From: Opitutaceae bacterium
GTDB taxonomy: Bacteria > Verrucomicrobiota > Verrucomicrobiia > Opitutales > Opitutaceae
Length of the DNA stretch: 54,832 nt
Direction: 5' to 3'
Assembly (NCBI GenBank): GCA_005792355.1
Contig: SXSC01000006.1
Coordinates: 1 to 54,832, forward strand
Made by a program: the position numbers and the translations under genes
Shown here: piece by piece, positions 36,516-45,013 of the stretch
Numbering within the stretch: position 1 is the stretch's first letter
Layout: every line of letters begins with the position of its first letter
Notes under the pieces: generated by a model
Databases searched by the model: none
Seen by the model: the letters and a program-made list of their open reading frames with translations, nothing else
Told to the model about the DNA's origin: nothing

Positions 36516-37862
36516 TCACTCCTCCGGCAGCGGCTGGTCCTTGGTCTCCGGCAGGAAGGGCAGCACGATGAGGCCCGTGAGGAGCACGAAGCTGACGTAG
36601 ATGCCGCCGCGGCGGAAGGCCTCGGTGTCACCGCCCAGGCTCTGCGTGATCTTGCTGATCGTGAAGGGTGCGGTCGCCGCGGCGAGCCGGCCAAAATTGT
36701 AGCAGAAACTGGTGCCCGTGCTGCGCAGGCTGGTGGGAAACAGCTCCGGCAGATAAATCGCGTAGACCGCAAACACCGAAAGCTGCCCGAAACCCATCAG
36801 CGGAATCATCCAGTAGATGTCGCCGATCGCGCGCAGGCTCGTGAACACGAGGATGGTGGAGCCGAAGGAGCAGAGGATCGCGATGCCGAACGCGAGGCGG
36901 CGGCCGTAGTTCTGCGCGATTTTCGCCATCGTCATCATGCCGATGAACCCGCCGATGTTCTGCAGCAGCAGCGCCAACGAGGCCCAATAAGCCTTCTCGC
37001 TGCCCAGCGCATTGGCCGAGAGGTTCTGCGCCGAGAGGTTGGCATCGATGATGCCGCGCACGATGCGCGGGTGAAAATTGCCGATGCCCCACAGCCCGAT
37101 GATGCCCGCACTGCACATGACCAGGCCGAGCCAGGCGTGCTTCGACCATTTCGGATGCCGGAGCAGATTGCCGTAGGAACCAAATTTGATCCCGCGTCGC
37201 GCCCCGTCGGCCTTCGCGTCGACCCATTTTTGCGGCTCTTTCAGGCGCCCGATGATGAACACGCAGAGGAACGCCGGAATCGCCCCGACGAGGAACATCA
37301 TCTGCCACGAACTCAGCCCGAACGGCAGCAGTTGGCGCGCCGCGAGCAGGCCGATGCCCATGCCCGTGAGGCCGGCGGTGATGTTGCCCCAGGTGGACAG
37401 TGACTGCAGGAGACCGAGCGCCGGGGCGCGCGTGTGGTCCGGCACCGAGTCGGCCACGAGCGCGACCGACAGCCCGAACACGCCGCCGACCCCCAGGCCG
37501 GTGATGAACCGGTAAAAACAGAAATCCCAGAATCCGGTCGAAAACGCGCTCAGTCCCGTGAACAGCGAGTACAACAGCACGCACACGCTGAGAATCCGCG
37601 CGCGGCCGTAGCGATCCCCGAGCGCCCCGAACGTCAGTCCTCCCACGGCCCAGCCGACGAGGAAGATCGACATGCTGTACGACGCGTTGGTTGTCGCGTT
37701 GGCCTTGCCGGTGAGCGCCTCCATCGCCGCGTCGCGGGCGAGGTTGAAGAACTGCTGGTCCATGCAGTCGAACAGCCACGCGAGCGAGGCGACCGTGAAG
37801 ACAAACCAGTGCTCGCGGTTAAACGAGCGCCACCAAGGTTGGGAGGAGGAAGCGGATGACAT
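36516..37862 (-). CDS. Major facilitator superfamily transporter
   Basis: The 448-residue protein has about twelve membrane helices. The MFS signature between helices 2 and 3 is GALGDRYGRARIL, with preceding MSIFLVGWAVGGLTF. A second-half repeat reads IAQNYGRRLAFGIAI, and LPELFPTSLRSTGTSFCYNFGR matches sugar/acid symporters of the metabolite:H+ type. The ligand cannot be read from sequence. It lies 112 bp upstream of the TonB receptor and 97 bp downstream of the Gfo/Idh gene, all minus-strand. It probably moves the sugar or acid released outside by the sulfatase system across the inner membrane. Confidence 0.92.
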   Translation of the reverse strand: MSSASSSQPWWRSFNREHWFVFTVASLAWLFDCMDQQFFNLARDAAMEALTGKANATTNASYSMSIFLVGWAVGGLTFGALGDRYGRARILSVCVLLYSLFTGLSAFSTGFWDFCFYRFITGLGVGGVFGLSVALVADSVPDHTRAPALGLLQSLSTWGNITAGLTGMGIGLLAARQLLPFGLSSWQMMFLVGAIPAFLCVFIIGRLKEPQKWVDAKADGARRGIKFGSYGNLLRHPKWSKHAWLGLVMCSAGIIGLWGIGNFHPRIVRGIIDANLSAQNLSANALGSEKAYWASLALLLQNIGGFIGMMTMAKIAQNYGRRLAFGIAILCSFGSTILVFTSLRAIGDIYWMIPLMGFGQLSVFAVYAIYLPELFPTSLRSTGTSFCYNFGRLAAATAPFTISKITQSLGGDTEAFRRGGIYVSFVLLTGLIVLPFLPETKDQPLPEE

Positions 37863-37959
37863 GGGGAAAAACGGTTCTCGTGCTGGGTTATTCTAGTCGT
37901 GGCCGAACGGCGTTGGCGGAGAACGAAGAACGAATCCGGGAACGAGAACGAGGCCTAAT

Positions 37960-39021
37960 TCACAATTTTACCGGCGCGCCGCGTTCCGCGGACAGATACA
38001 GCGCCCGGATGAGCGCGACGGCTTTGCGCGCCTCCTGCCCGTCGATGGCGACCGGACGGCGTTCCCGCACCGCATCGATCAGGTCCTGGATCTGCCGGCG
38101 ATGACCCTCGAAACTGATCGCGTTGGGCGCGGTCGCGCCGGAACCGAGGGCGGTGGCATCGTGCGGCGCGCGGATGGCCTCGTCGCCGGCCGCGGCTGTC
38201 GCAAAATCCCAGCGCGCGAGGTGATCGCCGTCCAACACGGCGGAACCATGCTCCCCGCAAATCTCGATCCGCCGCGCCCAGCCGGGCCGGGTCGCGGTCG
38301 TGGCCTCGATCGTCCCGAGCGCGCCCTGGGCGAACCGCAGCGTGGCGCTCGCCGTATCCTCCGCCTCGATATGCTCGTACACCCGGCGCGTTTTCCAGCA
38401 GAACACCTCGGCCGGCAGGCCCGCAAACCACTGCAGCAGATCGATGGCATGGATCGCCTGGTTGATCAGCGCGCCGCCGCCGTCGAGCGCGAGCGTGCCC
38501 TTCCACCCGGTGTAATATTCGCGCGACCGGTGCCACTTCACGTAGGCGCTCGCGAGCACGAGCCGGCCAAAGCGGCCCGCCACCAGCGCCGCCTTCAGGG
38601 TGCGCGCGCCTTCGGTGAACCGCGCCTGAAAGATCGGCGTGACCATCACGCCGGCCGCCGCCGCGGCCCGGAGCATCTCGTCGGCGCGCTCGGTGGTGAT
38701 CTCAATCGGCTTTTCCACCACCACGTGCTTGCCCGCCCGAATCGCCACCAGCGCCGGCTCCAGATGCGCCCCACTCGGCGTCGTGATGCACACGACATCG
38801 ATGTCGCGACGCGCCACGAGCTCCTCCACGCTCGTTGTCGCGAACGCCACCCCGTGCTTTTGCGCAAACGCCCGCGCGTTGTCCGCGTTGCGCGTGGCCA
38901 CGCCCACGAGCCGCCCCCCGTGCGTGTGCGCAATGGCCTGCGCATGGAAGTCGGCGATCATGCCGACGCCAACGATGCCGAAGCCAAGCGCGGCGGGAGG
39001 AGTGGGCAAAGCGGAGGGCAT
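37960..39021 (-). CDS. Gfo/Idh/MocA-family NAD(P)-dependent oxidoreductase
   Basis: The 353-residue protein has the N-terminal Rossmann motif GFGIVGVGMIADFHAQAI (13-30) and the conserved Glu-Lys-Pro (103-105) in HVVVEKPIEITT. A C-terminal alpha/beta domain holds the substrate site, including GGGALINQAIHAIDLLQWF, whose His-Ala-Ile-Asp is the usual catalytic segment. Members oxidise or reduce a hydroxyl of a sugar, inositol or derivative using NAD(P). The start at 39021 removes 12 residues of poor upstream sequence. It is first in the run oxidoreductase, transporter, receptor, sulfatase, which suggests catabolism of a sugar imported after desulfation. The exact sugar is unknown. Confidence 0.92.
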   Translation of the reverse strand: MPSALPTPPAALGFGIVGVGMIADFHAQAIAHTHGGRLVGVATRNADNARAFAQKHGVAFATTSVEELVARRDIDVVCITTPSGAHLEPALVAIRAGKHVVVEKPIEITTERADEMLRAAAAAGVMVTPIFQARFTEGARTLKAALVAGRFGRLVLASAYVKWHRSREYYTGWKGTLALDGGGALINQAIHAIDLLQWFAGLPAEVFCWKTRRVYEHIEAEDTASATLRFAQGALGTIEATTATRPGWARRIEICGEHGSAVLDGDHLARWDFATAAAGDEAIRAPHDATALGSGATAPNAISFEGHRRQIQDLIDAVRERRPVAIDGQEARKAVALIRALYLSAERGAPVKL

Positions 39022-39184
39022 GGGTGGGTTCAAGGGACGAATAGACCAAGAGACCAAAAGACCAAGGGACTAAAAGCCTAAATACCGACGGAAACTGCTC
39101 AGGGGTTCAGGTTCGCGGTACAAAGGTTGAAAGGAGATGCGGTGCAACCTTCGGTTCAGTCGGCCCAATCCTTCCTGGTTTTGG

Positions 39185-39262
39185 CCTCCCACAGATTCAG
39201 AAAGACCGCAGATGGACGGATTCTTGAGTCTGGATCTGTGGCCTTTCTGAATCTGTGGGAGG
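39185..39262. repeat. Foldback sequence with perfect 20-bp arms
   Basis: Bases 39185-39204 and 39243-39262 are exact reverse complements (outer end CCTCCCACAG) with a 38-bp loop whose ends pair further with mismatches. It lies between the Gfo/Idh gene and palindromic element copy 2. The stretch 39022-39120 upstream is low-complexity GACCAA-like repeats, then nothing recognisable to 39184. Confidence 0.75.
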
Positions 39263-39338
39263 TCCGGCAATTCAGTCGGTTCACGCGACCTGTCCGTCGT
39301 CCTGTCCGCCATGGGCTTGGCGCAGGCGGAAGGCTTGG

Positions 39339-39462
39339 CTAGTGTGCCGACCGCAAAGTAGCGTGACAAGTAGCGGCGAGCGCCAGCGAGTGGAGCGCGC
39401 CGGTGGTCCACTCGCTGGCGCTCGCAGCTACACGTCACGAAAGTTATCGGTCGCGCCACTAG
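39339..39462. mobile_element. 124-bp palindromic MITE-like element, copy 2 (inverted relative to copy 1)
   Basis: Same length and CTAG ends as 31703-31826, in the opposite orientation, with two differences near one end. It lies in the gap between the Gfo/Idh gene and the thioredoxin-fold gene, both minus-strand. Its flanks (TTGG before, GTTGG after) differ from copy 1, so target duplication beyond CTAG is not visible. Confidence 0.88.
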
Positions 39463-39558
39463 GTTGGCAGGCGTGATCGGTCTGCCGCATTTATCATGAA
39501 ACAATCCTTCGGGAATTTCGTGACACGCCACACCCTTGGTCCTGCCCGTCCCCTGCCC

Positions 39559-40797
39559 TCACCGCTTCTCTTGCGGCGTGTAAAATGGACCAAGGTGCCT
39601 CAATACCTCGTTTTTTAGTTCCTCGGGATCGACCTGACCGTTGTGACGGTAGACAATCCTGCCACCGGGCGCGATCAGCACCGTGTGCGGCAGCGGACCC
39701 GGCCAGGCCGGGTCGAGTGCCTTGACCAAGGCGTCGGTGCTCGCGTCCGTGTAAAGAAAATTGAGCGGACCGCGACCCTCGGCAGCGAGCAGCCGCTTCA
39801 GCCGACCGGGAACCGCCACGTGCTGCTTCTCGAGAAACTTTTTCACCTGCGGCTGGTGCTTCGGATCGTCCATCGAAATCGTCACCATCTCGAAATCCCG
39901 GTTCCCGACCCGGCGGGTGAGCGAGACGAGCGCCGGGAACTCCGCGACACACGGGGCACACCAGGTCGCCCACACGTTGACCAGCCGGAGCCGGTTGGAG
40001 TCGTTTTTCGCCAGCTGCGCGACGCCAGCCGCGTCAATCAGCGCGAGCTCGACCGGCTCCGCCTTCCATTTCTCGTCACCCTTCACGACATCATCGCGCT
40101 TCGTGTTCCATTTCGTCGAACAGCCCATGACGGTCGTCGTCGGCGTCGTCACCGCCTGACCCGCGAGCAGCTCCCGCACCGCGTTGCGGGCGTCGGGCGA
40201 GGTCACGCTCGCGAGATCCTCGTAGCGCGAATCATCGACGCGGCCGACGTAGCGGAGCTTTCGCTCCTGGTCGAAAAGGAAGACGTGCGGCGTCGCGAGG
40301 CAGCCGTAGGCCTTGGCCGTGACCTGCGTGTCGCCGTCGTAGAGATACGGAAAGGGAAAGCCGGCGTCGCGCGCGTAGAGCTTCATCTCGTCATAGCCGT
40401 CGTTGTATTTGCTGTAGCCCAGCTCGTCGATGCGCACGCTGTCGGGGCTGTTCGGATTGATCGCCACCACCTCGAGTCCCCGGCCCTTGAATTCCTTCGC
40501 CAGCGGGATGAGCCGCGTCTCGGAGGCGTGCGAATACGGGCAATGGTTGGAGAGAAACACCACCATCAGCAGTTTCGCCGCCCGGTAGTCGGCCAGCGTG
40601 TGGTGCTTGCCGTCGATGCCCAGCAGATGGAAGTCCGGCGCGGGATCACCGAGACTGAGCTTCTTTGCGTCGGGTGGCAGGCCGCCCGTGATCTCGCCTT
40701 TGACCGTGGTGCCGCCCTTTTTCTTCGGTTGTTGGGCCGCCGCGGAAATGACGAACACGCCCGCGAGCAGCGCGGCGAGGAGGGTGCTTGATTTCAT
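39559..40797 (-). CDS. Secreted double thioredoxin-fold protein (peroxiredoxin-like plus TlpA-like)
   Basis: The 412-residue protein has a signal peptide (about 1-22). The N-terminal domain (about 45-215) has the AhpC/TSA-type LGDPAPDFHLLGIDGKHHTLADY, but its reactive segment NHCPYSH has one Cys (Cys86) instead of CxxC, with further Cys166. The C-terminal domain (about 245-405) is TlpA/ResA-like with NVWATWCAPCVAEFP (CxxC 280-283) and a cis-Pro-type PHTVLIAPGG. Two thioredoxin folds in one chain suggest an exported protein that couples a disulfide reductase to a redox-sensing or peroxide-reducing domain. The next gene starts 22 bases away on the same strand (40819 is that gene's stop), so the two may be co-transcribed. 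Partner and donor are unknown. Confidence 0.88.
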   Translation of the reverse strand: MKSSTLLAALLAGVFVISAAAQQPKKKGGTTVKGEITGGLPPDAKKLSLGDPAPDFHLLGIDGKHHTLADYRAAKLLMVVFLSNHCPYSHASETRLIPLAKEFKGRGLEVVAINPNSPDSVRIDELGYSKYNDGYDEMKLYARDAGFPFPYLYDGDTQVTAKAYGCLATPHVFLFDQERKLRYVGRVDDSRYEDLASVTSPDARNAVRELLAGQAVTTPTTTVMGCSTKWNTKRDDVVKGDEKWKAEPVELALIDAAGVAQLAKNDSNRLRLVNVWATWCAPCVAEFPALVSLTRRVGNRDFEMVTISMDDPKHQPQVKKFLEKQHVAVPGRLKRLLAAEGRGPLNFLYTDASTDALVKALDPAWPGPLPHTVLIAPGGRIVYRHNGQVDPEELKNEVLRHLGPFYTPQEKR

Positions 40798-40818
40798 GCG
40801 GCAGGGTGAGCGATTTCC

Positions 40819-42384
40819 TCACGAGCCCGCAAAAGAAATCCCCTGCGCCAGCGGCAGCTCCTTGGAATAGTTCACCGTGTTGGTCTGGCGTCGCATGTAG
40901 TTTTTCCACGCGTCGCTGCCGCTTTCGCGGCCGCCCCCGGTGTCTTTTTCCCCGCCAAAGGCCCCGCCGATCTCCGCGCCGCTCGTGCCGAGGTTGACGT
41001 TCGCGATGCCGCAATCGCCGCCGCGCGCACTCAGAAAAATCTCCGCCTCCCGGACATCATTCGTGAAAATGGCCGAGCTCAGTCCCTGCGGCACGCCGTT
41101 CTGCAACGCGATCGCCTCATCGAGCGTGCGATACGTCATCACATAGAGAATCGGCGCAAACGTCTCGTGCTGCACCACCGACCACGTGTTCTCGCCCTCG
41201 AGCAGGCACGGCGTCACATAAAGCCCGTTCGCGAAGTCCGCGCCCGCGAGCCGCTTGCCGCCCGCCAGCACGCGCCCTCCGTGTTTCTTGGTGGCGTCGA
41301 TCGCGCTCACATACGCCTCGACCGCGGAATAATCGATTAAGGGCCCCATCAGCGTCGCCGGCTCCAGCGGGTTGCCGATCCGCACCTGGGCCCAGGCCTC
41401 CTCGAGCATCCGCGTGAGCTTGGTGACAATCGATTCGTGGACAATCAGCCGTCGCGTCGTCGTGCAGCGCTGGCCCGCCGTGCCCACCGCCCCAAAGAGA
41501 ATCGCCCGCACCGCCAGTTTCAGATCCGCCGAGGGCGTCACGAGCACCGCGTTGTTCCCCCCCAGCTCCAACAGCGAACGCCCGAGGCGCCGGGCCACCA
41601 CTTCGGCCACGCGCCGGCCCATGCGCGTCGAACCGGTGGCGGAAACCAACGCGATCCGGTGGTCGGCCACCAGCGGTTCGCCCGCCGTCGCACCGTCGCC
41701 GCACGCGAGCGAGAAAATCGCCGGATCGACCCCGCACTCCCGGCACACGCGCTCCGCCAGTTTGATGCCGGCAATTGCGGTGAGCGGCGTCTTCTCCGAC
41801 GGCTTCCACACCGTGGCATCGCCGCAGACCGCCGCCAGTGCGCTGTTCCACGCCCACACCGCCACGGGAAAATTGAAGGCGGAAATAATTCCGACGACAC
41901 CCAGCGGGTGCCACTGCTCCATCAGGCGATGCCCCGGTCGCTCACTCGCGATGGTGAGACCGTGCAATTGCCGCGAGAGCCCGGTCGCGAGATCGCAGAT
42001 GTCGATCATCTCCCGCACCTCGCCCTCCCCTTCCGCGAGGATCTTGCCGGTCTCGAGTGTCACCAGGCGGCCCAGATCGCGCTGGTGAACCCGCAGGGCG
42101 TCGCCCAGTCGCCGCACAACTTCGCCGCGCTTCGGCGCCGGCACGTCGCGCCACACCCGAAACGCCCGCTCCGCCGTGCCGATCGTTCGCCCCACGTCAC
42201 CAGGCGTCGCGGTGGTCACGCGCCCCAGCAGCGTGCCGTCGATCGGGGAGTGTTTCTCGATCACCGGCCCGGCACCGAACCACTCCCCGGCAAACACACC
42301 TGCATTCGACGCCTTGAGCCCGAGTCGCGGAAAAATCTCCGCGGCGACCGTCTTGACCGAAGTGGATTTCGCGGGGGTCTTCAT
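40819..42384 (-). CDS. Aldehyde dehydrogenase, ALDH7/antiquitin-like (alpha-aminoadipic semialdehyde dehydrogenase type)
   Basis: The 521-residue enzyme has the ALDH residues Glu273 (LLELGGNNAVLV) and Cys307 (GTAGQRCTTTRRL), and Asn171 in AFNFPVAVWAWN. The C-terminal stretch NLGTSGAEIGGAFGGEKDTG, then GRESGSDAWKNYMRRQT and YSKELPLAQGI, is the signature of the ALDH7 family, which oxidises alpha-aminoadipic semialdehyde in lysine breakdown and also betaine or fatty aldehydes. The start at 42384 was preferred over an earlier frame because the latter adds a low-complexity basic stretch. Upstream, on the same strand and past 608 bp of repeat-rich DNA, lies a DUF1338/VOC-like gene. Confidence 0.9.
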   Translation of the reverse strand: MKTPAKSTSVKTVAAEIFPRLGLKASNAGVFAGEWFGAGPVIEKHSPIDGTLLGRVTTATPGDVGRTIGTAERAFRVWRDVPAPKRGEVVRRLGDALRVHQRDLGRLVTLETGKILAEGEGEVREMIDICDLATGLSRQLHGLTIASERPGHRLMEQWHPLGVVGIISAFNFPVAVWAWNSALAAVCGDATVWKPSEKTPLTAIAGIKLAERVCRECGVDPAIFSLACGDGATAGEPLVADHRIALVSATGSTRMGRRVAEVVARRLGRSLLELGGNNAVLVTPSADLKLAVRAILFGAVGTAGQRCTTTRRLIVHESIVTKLTRMLEEAWAQVRIGNPLEPATLMGPLIDYSAVEAYVSAIDATKKHGGRVLAGGKRLAGADFANGLYVTPCLLEGENTWSVVQHETFAPILYVMTYRTLDEAIALQNGVPQGLSSAIFTNDVREAEIFLSARGGDCGIANVNLGTSGAEIGGAFGGEKDTGGGRESGSDAWKNYMRRQTNTVNYSKELPLAQGISFAGS

Positions 42385-42582
42385 GCGTTCATTCTGTCGC
42401 GGCGGCGCCCCAGCGCCGAGAACTTTCTTTCGCGGGGTGCCACGACGGATTTTTGCCCGGACTCGACCCGCCGGTGGGGCGTGCGCCGGTTTAACCTTCT
42501 CACGGCCCATGGCTCCGCGCGCGCCTTTGTGGCGCATGGGTTTACCTCCCCGTCGCACGCGGCGGGGCATTGGCCGGACACT

Positions 42583-42648
42583 GTCGGAGCGGGTTTATCC
42601 CGCGATTCCTCATCGTGCCAACCCATCGCCGCGCAAAGCCGCTCCTAC
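42583..42648. repeat. Imperfect inverted repeat around GGAGCGG/CCGCTCC
   Basis: Bases 42583-42604 and 42627-42648 pair at about 16 of 22 positions. This is the first of two palindromic groups in the 608-bp gap (42385-42992). It is weak and could be a decayed REP-like unit. Confidence 0.45.
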
Positions 42649-42802
42649 TTCCAACCAAGCCGATCCCAACTTCGGGGTATGCGACCCATCGAGAATCATC
42701 CGGTCGCGGAGCGCACGGTCCACCTCGTCGTTCACCGGCTCCATCAGCCGCCCTGCTGCGCGGGCCCAATTTCCAATCCCGTCGCCCCGCACTTGCGACC
42801 CG

Positions 42803-42878
42803 AGTGTCACGTAATACGTGACACTTTGACCTCGTCCCCGGGTGATATTCCGAAAAGTGTCACTTATTACGTGACACT
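42803..42878. repeat. Pair of 23-bp REP-like palindromes (BIME-like)
   Basis: The first copy (42803-42825) is a perfect palindrome AGTGTCACGTA-A-TACGTGACACT read in halves of 11 bp. The second (42856-42878) is the same palindrome with one mismatched pair. They are spaced 53 bp centre to centre and lie 114 bp beyond the stop of the gene at 42993. Paired palindromes with a short spacer resemble bacterial interspersed mosaic elements. Confidence 0.8.
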
Positions 42879-42992
42879 CTGAACTGGGTGTTTTGATCCC
42901 GCCGGGGTGGTGGATGGGAAGCGGGCGAAGTTCGCGAGCACTCGCTGCACCTCCGATGGAAATCGCAGGCACGCAGTTTTCCTGCGAGCACC

Positions 42993-44399
42993 TCAATGCG
43001 CCGCCTGGATCTTCCGCGGATCCGTGGCGGCGATAATCACGCTCACCGATTTTTGATTGAAGCCCTTGAATCCGCCCTTGCGCTGCAGATTCTCGAGGTG
43101 GCTGCCAATCGCCCCGTCGCGCACGAACCCCTCCGCCTGCGCCGCGGAAATGAGGCCGGCCTGCCGCAACACCGCCACGCGACCGGGCCGCACGCTCCAG
43201 CGTTCTCCCTCGGTAAACGCCTGCCGGAGGAATTCGAAATCGGAGAACGGCTTCATCGTGGTCACACCCTGCTGCGCCAGCTGGTCGCGCAGCCGCGCAA
43301 AATCAAACCTCGCCTCCAAGTGGTGCATGCCCGCCTGCAAAAAGCTGTCGCCGTGCAACCCGCACCACAGCCCGACGGTGCGCATTTCCGGCGCGCGCGG
43401 CATCCGTTGCGTGGAAAAATCGATCGCGGTTTCGTCCGGCATCAAGTCGACGTCGGCAAACGTCACGATGCCCGCCACCGGCTGCTCGGAAATCTGCGCA
43501 CCCCACCCCGCCTCGGCGCCGGCGTAGTAGCGCTCACGTTTGTGAAAGCCGAGTTTTTCCAAAAAAACCATCAGGTCCGCAAAATGCGCCCGCGAGTTGC
43601 GGAACGTATGGTGATCGTGATTGCCCCAGCCCAGCCCAAGCCGGTCCTGGCGGCGTTTCTGGATCTGCGCCGCCCGGTTGCGCGATTCCCAATACTCGCG
43701 CTCGGCCGCAAAGAACAGTTCGCACGCCGCATCGCGATCGACCAGCTGCCGCACCGCGTCGAGCCGCGCAAACGCGTGCGCCACACCCTGCGCATCATCG
43801 GCAAAGTCGCGTTTGCGCGTGCGCCACAGCTCCCGCGCCTGCAACACGCCGCTGACAAACTCCGCCGTCGGCTCACGCACCACGAAACCGCGGTAACCCA
43901 GCCGCTCGACCGCGCCCAAGCTGCGCCCGTGGTGTTGGCTGATCGCGGCGCGCCGCAGCCGGGCTCCGAAACGACCGGCGATGGGCGCGTCGGAATCGTG
44001 CGCCGAGAGAAAATCCGCCAGCACCTCCACCCGGATCGCCAGTTCGACGGGCGCGCCGTCCCGGTCCCCGCCCGCCTGAACGATCACCCGCGGCAGCATG
44101 GCGCGCGGATGCCAGAACACCGTCGCGTCCGCCGGAGCCTCGACGGCTTCCTCCACCAGCCCCGCCGCCCGCAGTGCCGGCACCTGCGCTGGCGCCAGCG
44201 TGAAGTGGTCCACCCATTCGAAAAAATCGTTGCCCGTCTCGTCGCGCAGGCGCTCCGCCAGCTGGGCGGCGAACGGATGCACCGCCAGGAATCGATCAAT
44301 CTGGCGGCGGAGCAATTGCTCGGCCTCAGAGCACAACGGCCAGTCAAACGTGACGGCCGTCGAAGCCGAGGGGGATTCACTGGCAGGGGAAGCGGGCAT
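42993..44399 (-). CDS. DUF1338/VOC-superfamily-like protein (possible 2-oxoadipate dioxygenase/decarboxylase)
   Basis: The 468-residue protein shows two stretches like the metal-binding parts of DUF1338/VOC folds: NDFFEWVDHFTL (57-68) followed by VFWHPRAMLPRVIV (94-107), and GNHDHHTFRNSR (259-270) followed by FLEKLGFHKRERYYAG and GWGAQISEQP. A later GLHGDSFLQAGMHHLEARF is also His-rich. DUF1338 enzymes such as HglS convert 2-oxoadipate to 2-hydroxyglutarate with a metal. The match is by eye and incomplete, so another VOC-type oxygenase is possible. Its co-oriented neighbour is an ALDH7-type dehydrogenase, which would make 2-aminoadipate in lysine breakdown; this agrees with the 2-oxoadipate idea. 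The start is the first ATG. No signal peptide is visible, so it is cytoplasmic. Confidence 0.5.
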   Translation of the reverse strand: MPASPASESPSASTAVTFDWPLCSEAEQLLRRQIDRFLAVHPFAAQLAERLRDETGNDFFEWVDHFTLAPAQVPALRAAGLVEEAVEAPADATVFWHPRAMLPRVIVQAGGDRDGAPVELAIRVEVLADFLSAHDSDAPIAGRFGARLRRAAISQHHGRSLGAVERLGYRGFVVREPTAEFVSGVLQARELWRTRKRDFADDAQGVAHAFARLDAVRQLVDRDAACELFFAAEREYWESRNRAAQIQKRRQDRLGLGWGNHDHHTFRNSRAHFADLMVFLEKLGFHKRERYYAGAEAGWGAQISEQPVAGIVTFADVDLMPDETAIDFSTQRMPRAPEMRTVGLWCGLHGDSFLQAGMHHLEARFDFARLRDQLAQQGVTTMKPFSDFEFLRQAFTEGERWSVRPGRVAVLRQAGLISAAQAEGFVRDGAIGSHLENLQRKGGFKGFNQKSVSVIIAATDPRKIQAAH

Positions 44400-44521
44400 G
44401 CCCCGCAGTCTGCTTAGCCGGACCAGTTCAGTTCAACCACGAATGGACCCGAATTGATGGGCATGAAATCCCACATCTGCGGCCTTTACCGGTGCGCCGG
44501 CAGAGTCATGCTGCCTCTCCC

Positions 44522-45013
44522 ATGTCCGACGAATCCGATCCCCCGCGGAAATTTTTCCAGCTCAAACCGAAGGAGTTTCAAGCGGTCAACGAAGGGGTGC
44601 CGCCGCCGCCGGAAATCGACGAGACGGCCACGCCCGACCGAGGGCCCAATGCCGCCGACACCGGCCGCATCGACGTCCGTGATCACTTTAAACAGGCGGG
44701 CGCGCCCCAACCCGTGGTCCCCCCCGGCGCCCGACGGGAGAAGGAAAACGACGTGCAAAAATTGCTGCGCGAGCAATTCGCCCGCGACCAGGCCGCGGGC
44801 CAGTACGAACTCGGCCCGCTCGACGACTCGAAGCGCCGCCGGCGCATCCGCAATTATTGGATCGCGATCGCGGTCATCAACATTCCGCTCGGCCTCTTTG
44901 CCTATCGGATCGGGCACGGGCTCGCCATTCCGTTTGTCTGTGCGATCGCCGGGATGGCTCTGGCGACGTCCTGGCTGACGTGGCAGACGTTTTTTTTGCG
45001 CACGGAGTATTGA
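44522..45013 (+). CDS. Small membrane protein of unknown function (two C-terminal helices)
   Basis: The 163-residue product is hydrophilic, Pro- and acid-rich to about residue 105 (FFQLKPKEFQAVNEGVPPPP at 11-30). After a basic KRRRR cluster come two hydrophobic segments at about 112-130 and 134-157, and it ends TFFLRTEY. This is a membrane hairpin with a cytoplasmic N-terminal tail. I do not recognise the family. ATG 44522 was preferred to an upstream ATG because the protein reads cleanly from MSDESDPP. It stands alone: the neighbours on both sides are on the other strand or distant. A non-coding stretch of 955 bp follows. Confidence 0.65.
   Translation: MSDESDPPRKFFQLKPKEFQAVNEGVPPPPEIDETATPDRGPNAADTGRIDVRDHFKQAGAPQPVVPPGARREKENDVQKLLREQFARDQAAGQYELGPLDDSKRRRRIRNYWIAIAVINIPLGLFAYRIGHGLAIPFVCAIAGMALATSWLTWQTFFLRTEY

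Larger units (their letters stand above)
31703..39462 (-). mobile_element. Candidate MITE-bounded unit carrying four catabolic genes
   Basis: The inverted 124-bp elements at 31703-31826 and 39339-39462 enclose exactly four complete minus-strand genes (Gfo/Idh oxidoreductase, MFS transporter, TonB receptor, sulfatase) and no transposase. This is the shape of a composite unit that a transposase supplied in trans could move. The reading is inference; two independent insertions would give the same picture. Confidence 0.45.

Noticed and set aside
31703..39462. Classical composite transposon or integrative element
   Set aside because: No transposase, integrase or other mobility gene lies in or beside the bracketed unit; only a MITE-like reading fits.
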